NCBI GenBank assembly: GCA_964393335.1
Contig: CAYMTN010000091.1
Location: forward strand, 1-19,292
Source: CAYMTN01 sp964393335
GTDB lineage: Bacteria; Chloroflexota; Anaerolineae; Aggregatilineales; Aggregatilineaceae
DNA: 19,292 nucleotides
Direction: 5' to 3'
Shown: in pieces, positions 1 through 8,205 of the stretch
Layout of the letters: the number at the start of each line of letters is the position of its first letter
Position numbering within the stretch: the first letter of the stretch is position 1
Translations under genes and position numbers: made by a program
Notes under the pieces: generated by a model
The model's database searches: none
The model's input: the letters and a program-made list of their open reading frames with translations, nothing else
Told to the model about the DNA's origin: nothing

Positions 1-50
1 TTCCCGCACGCGGAGAAAGCGGGCGTTCCTGGACGCGCGCGTTATTAAGT

Positions 51-72
51 CCCTCTCCGTTTACGGGGAGGG
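51..72. repeat. GC-rich hairpin upstream of panB
   Basis: Nine bases (51-59) pair with 64-72 around a TTTA loop, with one G-T wobble. A related G-rich tail follows to about 86. There is no T-run on either strand, so it does not look like an intrinsic terminator. It resembles the short hairpin elements scattered between genes in many GC-rich genomes, but no second copy lies in this window. The rest of 1-185 shows no gene I can support and no clear promoter. Confidence 0.4.
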
Positions 73-185
73 ATTTAGGGAGGGGTAAACCAGCAGCCGC
101 ACGGCAGCCCTGCCAGGAGTTTTATTTCGCGCCGATCCCGGTTAAACTTAGAGCAAGATTTCGTCAGTTAAGGAGAGACTATTTT

Positions 186-1046
186 ATGCCAGACCGTAAA
201 AAAGTTAGCCTGCCCTATCTTTTCAACAAGTACGCCAAAGGTGAGCAGATCACCATGCTGACCTGCTACGACTTCCCGACCGCTTACCTGCAAGAACAGG
301 CGGGCGTGGAGATGATCCTGGTTGGCGACAGCCTGGGTATGACCATCCTCGGTTATGAAAGCACGCTGCCCGTCACCATGGACGACATGATCCCCCACGC
401 GCAAGCCGTCCGGCGCGGATCGCCAAACGCCTGGCTGATCGGGGATATGCCCTACATGACCTACCAACCGTCGGTCGAAACCGCCATCCGTCACGCGGGG
501 CGCTTCATGGCCGAAGCCGCCTGCGATGCCGTCAAGCTCGAAGGCGGGCGCGAAATGGCCGACCGCGTCGCCGGGATCGTCGCCGCCGGGATTCCGTGCA
601 TGGGCCACCTGGGGCTGACGCCGCAGAGCGCGTCCAGCCTGGGCGGATTCCGCGTGCAGGGCCGCGATGCCGCACGCGGCGCGCGTATCGTGGAAGACGC
701 GAAAATCCTCGAAGAAGCGGGCGCATACGCGATCTTGCTGGAAATGGTGCCGGACCGTATCTGCCAGTTGATCACCGAGCGCGCGCACGTGCCGATCATC
801 AGTCTTGGCTCCGGCCCGCACGCTAACGGGCAACTGTTGATCTTCCACGACATGTTCGGGTTATACCCGCGTTTTAAGCCGAAAATGGCGAAGGTTTACG
901 GCGACGCGGGCAGCGTGATCCTGAACGGACTCAAGCAGTACGTGGACGAGGTACAGCACGCCACCTTCCCCCAGCCGGAAAACTGGTTCACGATTAAGGA
1001 CGACGATTACGACGACGTGTTGAGGCACCTCAACCAGGATACGTGA
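186..1046 (+). CDS. panB: 3-methyl-2-oxobutanoate hydroxymethyltransferase (PanB family)
   Basis: PanB transfers a hydroxymethyl group from 5,10-methylene-THF to 2-oxoisovalerate, giving ketopantoate, the first committed step of pantothenate and CoA synthesis. The 286-residue length is slightly above the usual 260-280. The TIM-barrel landmarks are in order: VGDSLGM (46-52), YESTLPVTMDDM (58-69), GDMPYMTYQ (86-94), KLEGG (117-121), HLGLTPQS (141-148), GGFRVQG (153-159) and LLEMVP (184-189). By family analogy D48, D87 and E119 are the metal ligands and E186 the catalytic base. The region that normally reads like IGIGAG-x-x-CDGQ is ISLGSGPHANGQ (205-216), so the Asp before Gly-Gln is replaced and this may be a divergent paralogue. 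AGGAGAG at 171-177 is a good ribosome site for the ATG at 186. No panC or panD is adjacent. Confidence 0.9.
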   Translation: MPDRKKVSLPYLFNKYAKGEQITMLTCYDFPTAYLQEQAGVEMILVGDSLGMTILGYESTLPVTMDDMIPHAQAVRRGSPNAWLIGDMPYMTYQPSVETAIRHAGRFMAEAACDAVKLEGGREMADRVAGIVAAGIPCMGHLGLTPQSASSLGGFRVQGRDAARGARIVEDAKILEEAGAYAILLEMVPDRICQLITERAHVPIISLGSGPHANGQLLIFHDMFGLYPRFKPKMAKVYGDAGSVILNGLKQYVDEVQHATFPQPENWFTIKDDDYDDVLRHLNQDT

Positions 1047-1111
1047 CGATCAACGTTTTCCGTGAGAAGTTGGTAGTTTGGGGCGATGAGCGGGTGACGA
1101 TTACGCCTGTT

Positions 1112-1129
1112 GTGGGGCAACTGCCCCAC
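1112..1129. other. Perfect hairpin between panB and the U32-like gene
   Basis: GTGGGGC (1112-1118) pairs perfectly with GCCCCAC (1123-1129) across a four-base loop, 66 bases after the panB stop. No T-run follows, so termination is uncertain. A second, weaker hairpin (CTGCAT/ATGCAG, 1167-1184) lies between it and the next gene. Together they suggest that panB and the following gene are not simply one operon. Confidence 0.4.
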
Positions 1130-1234
1130 GAATTACTAACGGCCAAATACTTACAACCCGATCGTTCTGCATCCAGTCATGCAGGCATAAATCCGCAATA
1201 GATAAATAGTGTTTAAGGAGATAATTTAGGCAAC

Positions 1235-2188
1235 ATGCGTAATTTACATGATGTTCAAGCGATGATGCAGGCGGTAGGCATTCCGGGCCGGGATGCCTAC
1301 GACCTGCCCACGTCAGGCGCGACATTCCCCGACGGCGGCCACTACCGGATGGAGATTTCCGGGATCGAGCGCCCGAACGTGCTCGAAGCGGTGATCGACG
1401 AAATGCACAAGCGCCACATCGCCGTTCACCGCCTGATCTCGGTGGTGATGGGATCGTCGCTGCTGGACGACGCCGAGCTGCACGACTTCGCCCAGATGGC
1501 CGCCGATGCCCGCGTCGAGGTCATCATGACGCCGGGACCGCGTTCCGGGTGGGACGTGGGCCGCCAGCTTGTCACGCCGGAAGGCGGGCTGTCGGGCCTG
1601 CGCTTTCGCGGGTCGGACCAGCTCAGCTACGTCGTCGCGGAGATTCTGCGCTGCGTGGACCTGGGCTTTCGCGGCTTCCTGGCGATTGACGAAGGGCTGC
1701 TGTGGCTGCTGAACCAGCTCAAGGAGCGCGGCGACATCCCGCAGGACGTGGTGTTTAAGGTCAGCATCTTCGCGGGGCATGGCTCGGCAGCCAGCGGGCG
1801 CGTGCTGAAAATGCTTGGTGCGAACACGTTCAACCCGCTGGGCGACCTGTCGCTGCCGCAGTTGGCGAGCATCCGCCAGGGCGTCGACCTCCCGCTGGAC
1901 CTGCATATCATGCTGTCGGACTCGTTCGGCGGCTTCAACCGGTTCTACGACGGGGCGGAGATGGCGCGCATATGCTCGCCGTGTTACTTCAAGATCGAGC
2001 CGGGTCCGGCGCTGGTAGCCGGGCCGGGCGCGATGTACAAACCCTGGACCAACCCCGACATGCTGGCCCAGTTTGGCCGCGAAAAGGTCAAATATGCCCA
2101 GATCATCCACGAGATGATCCAGGCGACCAACCCCGATCTCAAGCTGTCACCGCCCGGATCGCCCGATCTGGCAATCCCGAAGCCCTGA
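1235..2188 (+). CDS. U32-peptidase-like TIM-barrel protein, function unknown
   Basis: This 317-residue soluble protein has no signal peptide or membrane segment. I recognise it as one of the roughly 300-residue proteins usually labelled 'U32 family peptidase' in Chloroflexota, Actinomycetota and Bacillota. The recognisable segments are PGRDAYDLPTS (17-27) near the N-terminus, HYRMEISGIERP (36-47), MTPGPRSGWDVG (98-109), VFKVSIFAGHG (173-183) and DLSLPQLASIR (204-214), followed by LDLHI and a FGGF segment (231-234). The alternation of hydrophobic strands ending in Gly or acidic residues fits a TIM barrel. I do not see the Cys-rich collagenase signature of true U32 proteases, so protease activity is doubtful. 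The start is the ATG after AAGGAG (1215-1220), with a rather long 14-base spacing. The gene stands between a hairpin-rich spacer and a strong terminator, so it is probably monocistronic. Confidence 0.6.
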   Translation: MRNLHDVQAMMQAVGIPGRDAYDLPTSGATFPDGGHYRMEISGIERPNVLEAVIDEMHKRHIAVHRLISVVMGSSLLDDAELHDFAQMAADARVEVIMTPGPRSGWDVGRQLVTPEGGLSGLRFRGSDQLSYVVAEILRCVDLGFRGFLAIDEGLLWLLNQLKERGDIPQDVVFKVSIFAGHGSAASGRVLKMLGANTFNPLGDLSLPQLASIRQGVDLPLDLHIMLSDSFGGFNRFYDGAEMARICSPCYFKIEPGPALVAGPGAMYKPWTNPDMLAQFGREKVKYAQIIHEMIQATNPDLKLSPPGSPDLAIPKP

Positions 2189-2212
2189 CATGGGCGCACC
2201 AATGCTACCCAA

Positions 2213-2254
2213 CACGGGCCTGCTCACTGCGATCAGGCCCGTGCCGTTTTTTTT
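2213..2254 (+). terminator. Strong intrinsic terminator after the U32-like gene
   Basis: CACGGGCCTG (2213-2222) and CAGGCCCGTG (2234-2243) form a perfect 10-bp stem with an 11-base loop. CCG and then eight consecutive T (2247-2254) follow. It begins 25 bases after the stop codon of the U32-like gene and isolates it from the STAS gene. Confidence 0.93.
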
Positions 2255-2360
2255 GTCTGTTGATGTGGTCCGGACGACTGTGGTCTGGCATGGATGCGAG
2301 ATCGAACCGGGCCGCGACCTATGAGTGTCATCCAGACGGTTATAGCCAGGTTGCAGCCGG

Positions 2361-2430
2361 TTACTATATTTTAAACTGAAAATAAATTTATAATTTATCT
2401 ACGATTGATTTCTTAACGCTACAATAATGT
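2361..2430 (+). promoter_or_regulatory. AT-rich probable promoter region of the STAS gene
   Basis: This 70-base stretch is much more AT-rich than its surroundings. It contains a perfect -10 hexamer TATAAT (2389-2394) and a second good one, TACAAT (2420-2425). Neither has a convincing -35 hexamer at the normal distance, nor an extended -10 TG. It is therefore a likely promoter region with the exact start unresolved. The rest of 2255-2463 shows no gene. Confidence 0.4.
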
Positions 2431-2463
2431 TCAAGGGATGCTTTATCAACAGGAAATGGCCGG

Positions 2464-2799
2464 ATGACGTATCATTCACACCAACCAAACGAAAGAAGTC
2501 TTGTCATATCAGTCGAGGGGCGCTTCGATGCCGATCTCGCGGTCCAGGTAACGGCCATCTGGACGGAGAACCGGCTGATCCGCCACATCATCGTGGACCT
2601 GTCGCACATGACCGTGATGGATTCATCAGGGCTGGGAGCGCTGGTCAACGGACAAAGCGTAGCGCGTGAACGCGAAGGAGACCTGATCATTGCCAGCCCG
2701 TCGGAAGCGGTGAGCATGATTCTGGCGCTGACCGGGCTGGATCGAACGCTTGAAGTCGTGCCATCCGTCGAGGATGCGCTGGCCCGTCTGGGGCTGTAA
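2464..2799 (+). CDS. STAS-domain anti-sigma-factor antagonist (SpoIIAA/RsbV type)
   Basis: This 111-residue single-domain protein would bind a cognate anti-sigma kinase and free its sigma factor, or act in a related partner-switching pathway. The STAS fold is visible as an N-terminal strand (LVISVEGRFD, 13-22), a central strand IIVDLSHMTVMDSSGLGAL (42-60), and the final strand-helix SVEDALARLGL. The MDSSGLG loop (52-58) is the family's phosphorylation site, and the second serine (S55) is the likely acceptor by analogy with SpoIIAA. AGGAAA at 2451-2456 is a suitable ribosome site. No RsbW-like kinase, phosphatase or sigma gene lies nearby, so the partner must be elsewhere. It converges on the M20 hydrolase gene with 74 bases between the stops and no clear terminator there. 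Confidence 0.88.
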   Translation: MTYHSHQPNERSLVISVEGRFDADLAVQVTAIWTENRLIRHIIVDLSHMTVMDSSGLGALVNGQSVAREREGDLIIASPSEAVSMILALTGLDRTLEVVPSVEDALARLGL

Positions 2800-2873
2800 C
2801 CACCGGGCATCGCCTGCCGGAACAGACAATCTCCCCTTTCTCCACCGCAGCCGCCGGTCACCGGGCGCGATCC

Positions 2874-4112
2874 TCACGCGGAAACATCACCGGCCAGCAC
2901 CAGCAGGGTATGCAGCAGCACATTCGCCCCGTTGACCACGTCTTCGGGGCGCGTATATTCCTGGGGGGCGTGGCTGACACCGTTCACCGACGGGACAAAC
3001 AGCATCGAACTGGGGATGATAGTCTGCATCGACTGCGCATCGTGCCCGGCAAAACTCACCAGGCGCGTAAACGTGCAGCCGGTCCGTTCGGCGGCGCGTT
3101 CAATCGCGGCCATAACACGCTCGTCCAAACGCGCCGGGATGGTGCGGCTGGCCGGTTCAATGGTCAGCGCCAGCCCGTGGTCGCGCGCGACGTCAAACGC
3201 CAACGCTTTGAGCGCGGCGTCCATCTCGTCCATCTGCGCCTCGGTGCCATGCCGGAATTCGAGCGCCAGCCGCACGCGCGCCGGTACGATATTAAACGCG
3301 CCGGGTGATACGACGAGTTGGCCGCAGTTCATCACGCCGGGCGAAAAACGCTCCATGACCAGCGCTCGCGCCCGCCCGACGAATTCCGCCGCGCCCCACA
3401 ACGCATCCGCGCGGCGGGACATAGGGCGCGTCCCGGCGTGCGCCGCCTCGCCCTCGAAATGCAGCCAGTAGGACCAGATGCCGACAATTGACGTCACCAC
3501 GCCGATGTTTACCCCGGCGTCTTCCAGGCGCGTACCCTGCTCGATATGCAGTTCAACGTAGGCCGCCAGCGCAGCGGGATCGCGGCGGCTGGCGAGAATG
3601 CTCTGCGGCGTGATACCCAGCCGCTCCATTCCGGCCCGCAGGACAGCCGGATCGCAGCGCGGCTGCTCAAGCTCGTGCGGATCGAGCGTCCCGGTCACGG
3701 CGCGACTGCCCAACAGGCTCACGACCGCGCCTTCCTCGTCGGTGAACGCGATAGCTTCCAGGTGAACGGGCAGCGCCAAACCCGCCTCATGGATGGTACG
3801 CAGCGCCTCGAACGCGGCCAGGATGCCCAGCGCGCCGTCAAAACGCCCGCCATCCGGCACGCTGTCCAGGTGCGACCCGGCCAGCAGCGTGCGCGCGGCT
3901 GAATCCGTCGAGGGCAGGACGGCGGAGAGGTTGCCCGCGCCATCCTGGCGGAAATCCAACCCCGCCGCAAGGACACGTTCGCGGAACCAGGCGCGCCCCT
4001 CAGCATCCGCCGCCGACAGCGCAGGCCGCGACACGCCGCCCGCCGCCGTGCGCCCAACCTGCCCCAGCGCTTCCAGATCGTCCAGCAGTCGTTGTTCGTT
4101 GATGCACAGCAT
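2874..4112 (-). CDS. M20-family amidohydrolase (N-carbamoyl-L-amino-acid hydrolase / allantoate amidohydrolase type)
   Basis: This is a cytoplasmic binuclear metal amidase of 412 residues, the normal size for the hydantoinase/carbamoylase branch of M20. These enzymes remove the carbamoyl group from N-carbamoyl amino acids or ureido compounds, releasing CO2 and ammonia. Visible motifs are GSHLDSVPDGGRFDGALG (79-96; H81 and D92 as metal ligands), TDEEGA (124-129; E126 general base, E127 ligand), ELHIEQG (187-193; H189), the lid motif GEAAHAGTRPM (221-231), FAGHDAQSM (354-362), and SVNGVSHAPQEYT (375-387; H381). All ligands are present. The usual EEGSRF reads EEGAVV, which might shift substrate range. 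The ATG start has GAGGTG (4119-4124) six bases upstream. No hydantoinase, allantoinase or ureidoglycolate gene is adjacent, so the exact substrate cannot be assigned. Confidence 0.88.
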   Translation of the reverse strand: MLCINEQRLLDDLEALGQVGRTAAGGVSRPALSAADAEGRAWFRERVLAAGLDFRQDGAGNLSAVLPSTDSAARTLLAGSHLDSVPDGGRFDGALGILAAFEALRTIHEAGLALPVHLEAIAFTDEEGAVVSLLGSRAVTGTLDPHELEQPRCDPAVLRAGMERLGITPQSILASRRDPAALAAYVELHIEQGTRLEDAGVNIGVVTSIVGIWSYWLHFEGEAAHAGTRPMSRRADALWGAAEFVGRARALVMERFSPGVMNCGQLVVSPGAFNIVPARVRLALEFRHGTEAQMDEMDAALKALAFDVARDHGLALTIEPASRTIPARLDERVMAAIERAAERTGCTFTRLVSFAGHDAQSMQTIIPSSMLFVPSVNGVSHAPQEYTRPEDVVNGANVLLHTLLVLAGDVSA

Positions 4113-4236
4113 CGATCACACCTCGTTTGAAGGGTCCGGCCCGCGCCCATCGCGCCAGCACGCCGATCTCTATGATAGGCGGAATCCGCAAATTTTCACT
4201 ACAGAGCTAACCATGCCGCCGCTAGCGACGACACAT

Positions 4237-4324
4237 CAAAGGGATGAAAATGCTGGGCGCGGCAAGCAGCGCCCCTACGGTCTGGCTGATAACTGAACGC
4301 TGATCGCTGGCGGCTATTTTCCGA
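4237..4324 (+). repeat. Composite dispersed repeat, copy A
   Basis: This copy lies between the GH116 and M20 genes. In order it has CAAAGGGATGAAAA (4237-4250), a hairpin GGGCGC/GCGCCC (4255-4260 with 4269-4274), and a CTGAAC/CTGATC-type tail from 4284 to 4324. The same three blocks occur in the same order on the opposite strand at 15724-15835. The first block is identical over 14 bases, and the tail matches at most of its roughly 40 positions. It has no coding potential. The remaining spacer between the two genes (4113-4236 and 4325-4396) shows nothing I can assign. Confidence 0.65.
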
Positions 4325-4396
4325 GGAGATCGCAGAAAGACACAGAGAAAGGTGTTTTTTTTGCGGCCTCAGCGCTCCCTGTGATGAGTGTATTTC

Positions 4397-6808
4397 CTAC
4401 CGCCGTTCGAGCGCCGTTTCCATCGCCCAGATCGCCAGCGGACGCATGTACATACTGGCGCGGAAATTGCCCGATTGGTCCCAGGCTTCTGGCGTGCGGA
4501 ACCACAGCCCGCCCGTCTCGTAGACGTGCTTGTAGATGCCGTAGGCGGTGGCCCAGGCCTGGTCGTCGAGGCCGCGCAGCAGCATGTGGGCGGCGGCCAT
4601 GTACGTCGTGCCGGTCCACACTTCCCGCGCCTGGTCTTCCCGCTCGATCCGACCGTCGGGCCGCATGCCGTTCACCGCGCCCATCTGGCCGCCGTTGAAC
4701 TGCATTACGTTGAAGTCGTGGACAGTCGTCAGCGCGCTGTCCACGCGATCATCCGGCAGGATGCTGATACCGCTGATGCGGGCGTACCACTCGCCCGCCA
4801 GTTGATCGGCCATGATCGTGTCGGATGTTTCGTCGTAGTCGTAGTACATGCCGTTCCACAGCGTATCTTCATACGTGGCGCGAGCCGTTTCCAGGCGGGC
4901 CGCATAGTCGGCAGCGGCAGCGTCATCGCCCACCAGACCGGCCATCTCGTGCATGGCGGCCAACGCGCCCAGCCACAGCCCGCCGCTGTAGGCGCTGACG
5001 CCGGTCGCAGGCCACGTATCGTAGGTCTGGTCCGGCAGGCCGTCGTTTTCAGGGATACCATCGCCGTTTTCGTCCATCGCGGCGAGATAGTCCATCGCCA
5101 TCCCGGCAGCCGGCCACATCTCCGCCACCAGATCGGGGCGGTCGAGCAGCACGGCGTCGCGGTAGAGGCGCAGCACAAACTTGGCGTTGAGGTCTTTCCA
5201 GCCGTTCACATCCTGCCAGGTGAACGCGTTGGGCAGAATCCAAGGCGCTTCTGTCGGCGCGCCGAGATCGTGCGGCACCGCGCCCGGCAGCTTGCGCACC
5301 GCCGGTTGGCCGCTGTACCCCACCGTAAACCGCGACAGATCGGAGAGCGGCACGGTCGCGGCAAAGTCCCGCATGATACTGATCTCGATCTCCGGCCACA
5401 ATTCCATCAACGCAAATGAGGCGTAAAAATCCACGTCAAACGTGTTGTAGAACGCGTAATCAAAACATTCCAGATAGGCGAAGTGCCCCATGTAGTCAGA
5501 GCCGGGGTCCGGCTGGCCGACCTGCCCGTGCTCCCAGGCAGTGCCGCCATCCGCCACGTAATACAGCTCGTTGAACAGGGCGGTTTTGTACCACAGCGGG
5601 CGCGTCCCGTCGGCCAGGATCGGAGCCTGCCACGCCTCAATCGCGTCCCGCCATTCATCCACGCGCGCCAACCCTTCCGCCGCGATCTGCCAGGCATTGT
5701 CGCCGTCGCGCCCGAAAAACGCGGCATAACGTTTGTACCAGTCCTGGCCGGGGCCGAAGGACATAACCGGCGAATCCCAGGCAAAGACAAACGGCGCGGA
5801 GAGCGTTTCGCCGGGTGCCAGGTCAAACGTGATCGTCACGCCTGCGCCCAGGACTTCGCCGGTCTGGCTGGGGGATTCGTCGTGACTGTTGTCGAGCATC
5901 CCATCGGCGGCGAAGTCGTCCCAGATATCCGCGCCGTCCCCATTGGCGACAAACCGCGAGCGGTAGCTGACCGACACGCCGGGCGTTTCCAGCGCCGCAA
6001 TCACCAGCGACCCATCGCCTTCGCGCGGCTCAAACGGCTGCATACGCCGCATTTCGACGCCGACCATCCGCCCGGCAGCGGTATCGACGGCGCGCAGCGC
6101 GTTGACCTGCCCGCCGCGCGGGTCCAACACGTTGTGCGCGGTGAACATGACGCTGATCGACGCCGGTTGGTCGGTCGGATTACTCGCGGTCCAGGTGAAA
6201 AGCGCCACCGGGTAACTGCTGGCCTGGTAATCACCGGGGATGACGGGCGACATCTGCTCGACGCTCAGATCAACGGGCAGCGCGTCCCAGTCGTAGTCGA
6301 ACCACGAGCGCGGGTAGAGCGCAAAATAGTTCCCCGCGCCGACCGGGTACTCCCACTGCCACGCGCCTAACATGCCGTCCGGCTTGCCGGTCCACAGCGC
6401 CTGCGCGACCGGCTCGCCGTCCGGCTGCGGCGCGTATACGCTGAACATAAACGTCGGGAACGTGCGGTAGATGTTGAAGCCGGTATCGACGTGCCAGCGG
6501 GCGAAATCCCCGGCATACGTGCGCGAGAAGGTGCCCGCCCCCAGGCCGCCCAGCGGCGCGCCCTGGACCGGTCCATCGTCGATCATCGGGTAATTAACGT
6601 TCTGGTGCGCCGGATTCTCGACCGGCCAGCCAATCGGGTAGGTCCAGGCGGCCTGTGGAATGTCCGCCGGAAAGTCTTCGGGTGCCAGACGCGGCACCGG
6701 GCCGCTCTGCGCCCGCGCGCCCCGGCTGGTGATGATCCCTGAACTCGCCGCCAGAACGACTACCAGGGCCACCGCCAGCGATGCGTGCAACCAATGGTTT
6801 TTCTTCAC
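4397..6808 (-). CDS. Secreted GH116 glycosidase (beta-glucosidase / beta-xylosidase type)
   Basis: This 803-residue enzyme belongs to glycoside hydrolase family 116 (the GBA2 and Thermoanaerobacterium TxGH116 family). It would release glucose or xylose from beta-linked oligosaccharides or glucosides. Residues 1-33 form a signal peptide with a basic start, a hydrophobic core and an ARA cleavage site, so it acts outside the membrane. A beta-rich N-terminal domain with GAPLGGLGAG (83-92) is followed by an (alpha/alpha)6 barrel from about residue 400. The nucleophile is E447 in YLECFDYAFYNTFDVDFY (445-462). The acid/base is D597 in DQTYDTW (593-599), followed by SAYSGGLW (605-612). An EF-hand-like DENGDG (579-584) probably binds calcium. 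The start codon is GTG, supported by GAGGGGGAG (6815-6823) six bases upstream. It is last in the beta-glucan locus, beyond a terminator. Confidence 0.9.
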   Translation of the reverse strand: MKKNHWLHASLAVALVVVLAASSGIITSRGARAQSGPVPRLAPEDFPADIPQAAWTYPIGWPVENPAHQNVNYPMIDDGPVQGAPLGGLGAGTFSRTYAGDFARWHVDTGFNIYRTFPTFMFSVYAPQPDGEPVAQALWTGKPDGMLGAWQWEYPVGAGNYFALYPRSWFDYDWDALPVDLSVEQMSPVIPGDYQASSYPVALFTWTASNPTDQPASISVMFTAHNVLDPRGGQVNALRAVDTAAGRMVGVEMRRMQPFEPREGDGSLVIAALETPGVSVSYRSRFVANGDGADIWDDFAADGMLDNSHDESPSQTGEVLGAGVTITFDLAPGETLSAPFVFAWDSPVMSFGPGQDWYKRYAAFFGRDGDNAWQIAAEGLARVDEWRDAIEAWQAPILADGTRPLWYKTALFNELYYVADGGTAWEHGQVGQPDPGSDYMGHFAYLECFDYAFYNTFDVDFYASFALMELWPEIEISIMRDFAATVPLSDLSRFTVGYSGQPAVRKLPGAVPHDLGAPTEAPWILPNAFTWQDVNGWKDLNAKFVLRLYRDAVLLDRPDLVAEMWPAAGMAMDYLAAMDENGDGIPENDGLPDQTYDTWPATGVSAYSGGLWLGALAAMHEMAGLVGDDAAAADYAARLETARATYEDTLWNGMYYDYDETSDTIMADQLAGEWYARISGISILPDDRVDSALTTVHDFNVMQFNGGQMGAVNGMRPDGRIEREDQAREVWTGTTYMAAAHMLLRGLDDQAWATAYGIYKHVYETGGLWFRTPEAWDQSGNFRASMYMRPLAIWAMETALERR

Positions 6809-6845
6809 CGTGATCTCCCCCTCAATGTGCTAGCTGGTCGAGTTA

Positions 6846-6872
6846 CAAAAAGGGCGACCGCGCGCGGTCGCC
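6846..6872 (-). terminator. Intrinsic terminator between the GH8 and GH116 genes
   Basis: On the - strand the perfect stem GGCGACCG/CGGTCGCC (6853-6872) with a CGCG loop is followed by CC and five T (6847-6851). It lies 25 bases beyond the GH8 stop and 37 bases before the GH116 start. It should end or attenuate transcription after GH8. GH116 would then depend on read-through or on its own promoter, of which I see no clear one in the short spacer. Confidence 0.8.
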
Positions 6873-6897
6873 TGAGTGCCTGACATCGCGCCGGGCA

Positions 6898-8199
6898 TCA
6901 CTCGATCGGGTACAGGTTCTCAAACACGCCTCCCGCGACGGCGGCCCCAAACCATGCCAGGCTTTGCACGTAGTAACGATCCTGATCGCCCCGGCTGGTG
7001 CCCCAAAACCCATCGCTGAGCACGAATGTGCTGTAGCCTTGCAGCAGGTAACTACCGAGCGCGGCGGCCAGCTCGTCGTTGTCACTGGCGACGGCCCCGG
7101 CCAGCCACATCCCGATCATGGTGCCATCCTGGTGATCGACGATTGGCTGGCCCGCCATGTCGAACATGCGGGCTTTACGCGCGGCGGCACCGGGATCGCC
7201 GCCCCCAACGTCGTTCAGCAGAAAATCCGCACCGCGGTTGGCCCATTTACAGGCGCGCGGTTCGCCAAACCACAAACAATCCATCCCGACGCGCCAGGGG
7301 ACGCGGATCGCATCGTAATACATCTCGTACCGGCAGTTTTCCATCGCCACCGTACTGCCGCCGTTCTCGCACCAGGGGAAGGCAGGCGCACCATCCGCCT
7401 GTGACCAGTCCGGCGTCAGGCCCCTGGGCGCGCCTTCGGTGGCGAAGATCGTCTCGTAGCCCTGGTCGATGACGGCTGCCCAGCGGTCGGTACCCTGGAA
7501 GGCGTCGTAAATGCGGTACCAGGCCGGCATGAAGTACGACGGATTCGTGATCACCTGCCCATCGACGTACCATTCATTGCCGGGGATGATGTACTGGCCG
7601 TGATAGATCTCACGCTTGAAAATCGCGTCGATGCTGGTATTGGCGCGTTCGTCGTAGGGAACGGTCGCGCTGGGGGACCACTCGCCGTTCAACACGCGCT
7701 GGTGCGCAAAGATCAGGGCCAGCGCGATATCCTCATCGGCGTCAGTGGCGCTGCCGTGCCCGGTGATGCCGCCGGTGTTATCCGCGCGCCAGTGATACAG
7801 CCCGGCGCGTTCCTTCCACAGGTAGGTATTGGCCGCGTTGAAGATCGCGTCAAAAGCAGGCTGATCGTTCATCAGCACGGCCATCAACATGCCGTACCCG
7901 ACACCCTCCGACACGGCGCTGTATCCCGCCGACGGATCGAACACCAACCCCAGGTTATTGCCACAGTCCGCGCCGCAGAAAATCAGGTGCTGCTTATAAC
8001 CTTCCCAGGTGCGTTCAAGCGCCGTTTGCCAGTCCAGCGCGGGCGGCTCGGCCTGGCCTGCTGCTGGCGCGGCGACTGCCACCAGCAACAGCACCGCGCA
8101 CAGCAAGCCGCAAACACCGCGTTGGATCGGGCGATGTTTGCTCAACCAGACCGGGCGGGCGACCAACCCCACCCGGCGGGAACGGAACGAAGCACGCAT
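6898..8199 (-). CDS. Secreted GH8 endoglucanase
   Basis: This 433-residue family 8 glycoside hydrolase is an inverting endo-beta-1,4-glucanase fold, although some GH8 members act on xylan, chitosan or lichenan. A long arginine-rich n-region (1-28), a hydrophobic core (29-47) and an AAG-Q boundary form a signal peptide. The (alpha/alpha)6 barrel starts near residue 56. VSEGVGYGM (96-104) holds the proton donor E98. ATDADEDIA (151-159) is the GH8 acidic motif. YDAIRVPWRVG (295-305) holds the base D296, as in Clostridium CelA, which favours the CelA-like subgroup and true beta-1,4-glucanase activity. No carbohydrate-binding or dockerin module is attached. Its ATG lies six bases after the GH1 stop, so the two are co-transcribed. 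The ribosome site (GAGAG) is weak, which suggests translational coupling. Confidence 0.9.
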   Translation of the reverse strand: MRASFRSRRVGLVARPVWLSKHRPIQRGVCGLLCAVLLLVAVAAPAAGQAEPPALDWQTALERTWEGYKQHLIFCGADCGNNLGLVFDPSAGYSAVSEGVGYGMLMAVLMNDQPAFDAIFNAANTYLWKERAGLYHWRADNTGGITGHGSATDADEDIALALIFAHQRVLNGEWSPSATVPYDERANTSIDAIFKREIYHGQYIIPGNEWYVDGQVITNPSYFMPAWYRIYDAFQGTDRWAAVIDQGYETIFATEGAPRGLTPDWSQADGAPAFPWCENGGSTVAMENCRYEMYYDAIRVPWRVGMDCLWFGEPRACKWANRGADFLLNDVGGGDPGAAARKARMFDMAGQPIVDHQDGTMIGMWLAGAVASDNDELAAALGSYLLQGYSTFVLSDGFWGTSRGDQDRYYVQSLAWFGAAVAGGVFENLYPIE

Positions 8200-8205
8200 A
8201 AACTC

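Noticed and set aside
1..48. Open frame from the left edge ending in TAA (15 codons)
   Set aside because: Too short to identify, and no family signal can be seen. It could be the end of an upstream gene, but nothing supports that.
2854..2864. CCGGT/ACCGG inverted repeat between the converging STAS and M20 genes
   Set aside because: The loop would be a single base and no T-run follows on either strand, so it is probably chance in GC-rich sequence.
4337..4364. ACAC...GTGT followed by eight T on the + strand
   Set aside because: The stem is only about four pairs and no + strand gene ends here, so a terminator is not supported.
8116..8199. Twin-arginine motif in the GH8 signal peptide (SRRVGLV)
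   Set aside because: The motif is followed by a further charged stretch instead of the hydrophobic core, so Sec export is more likely.
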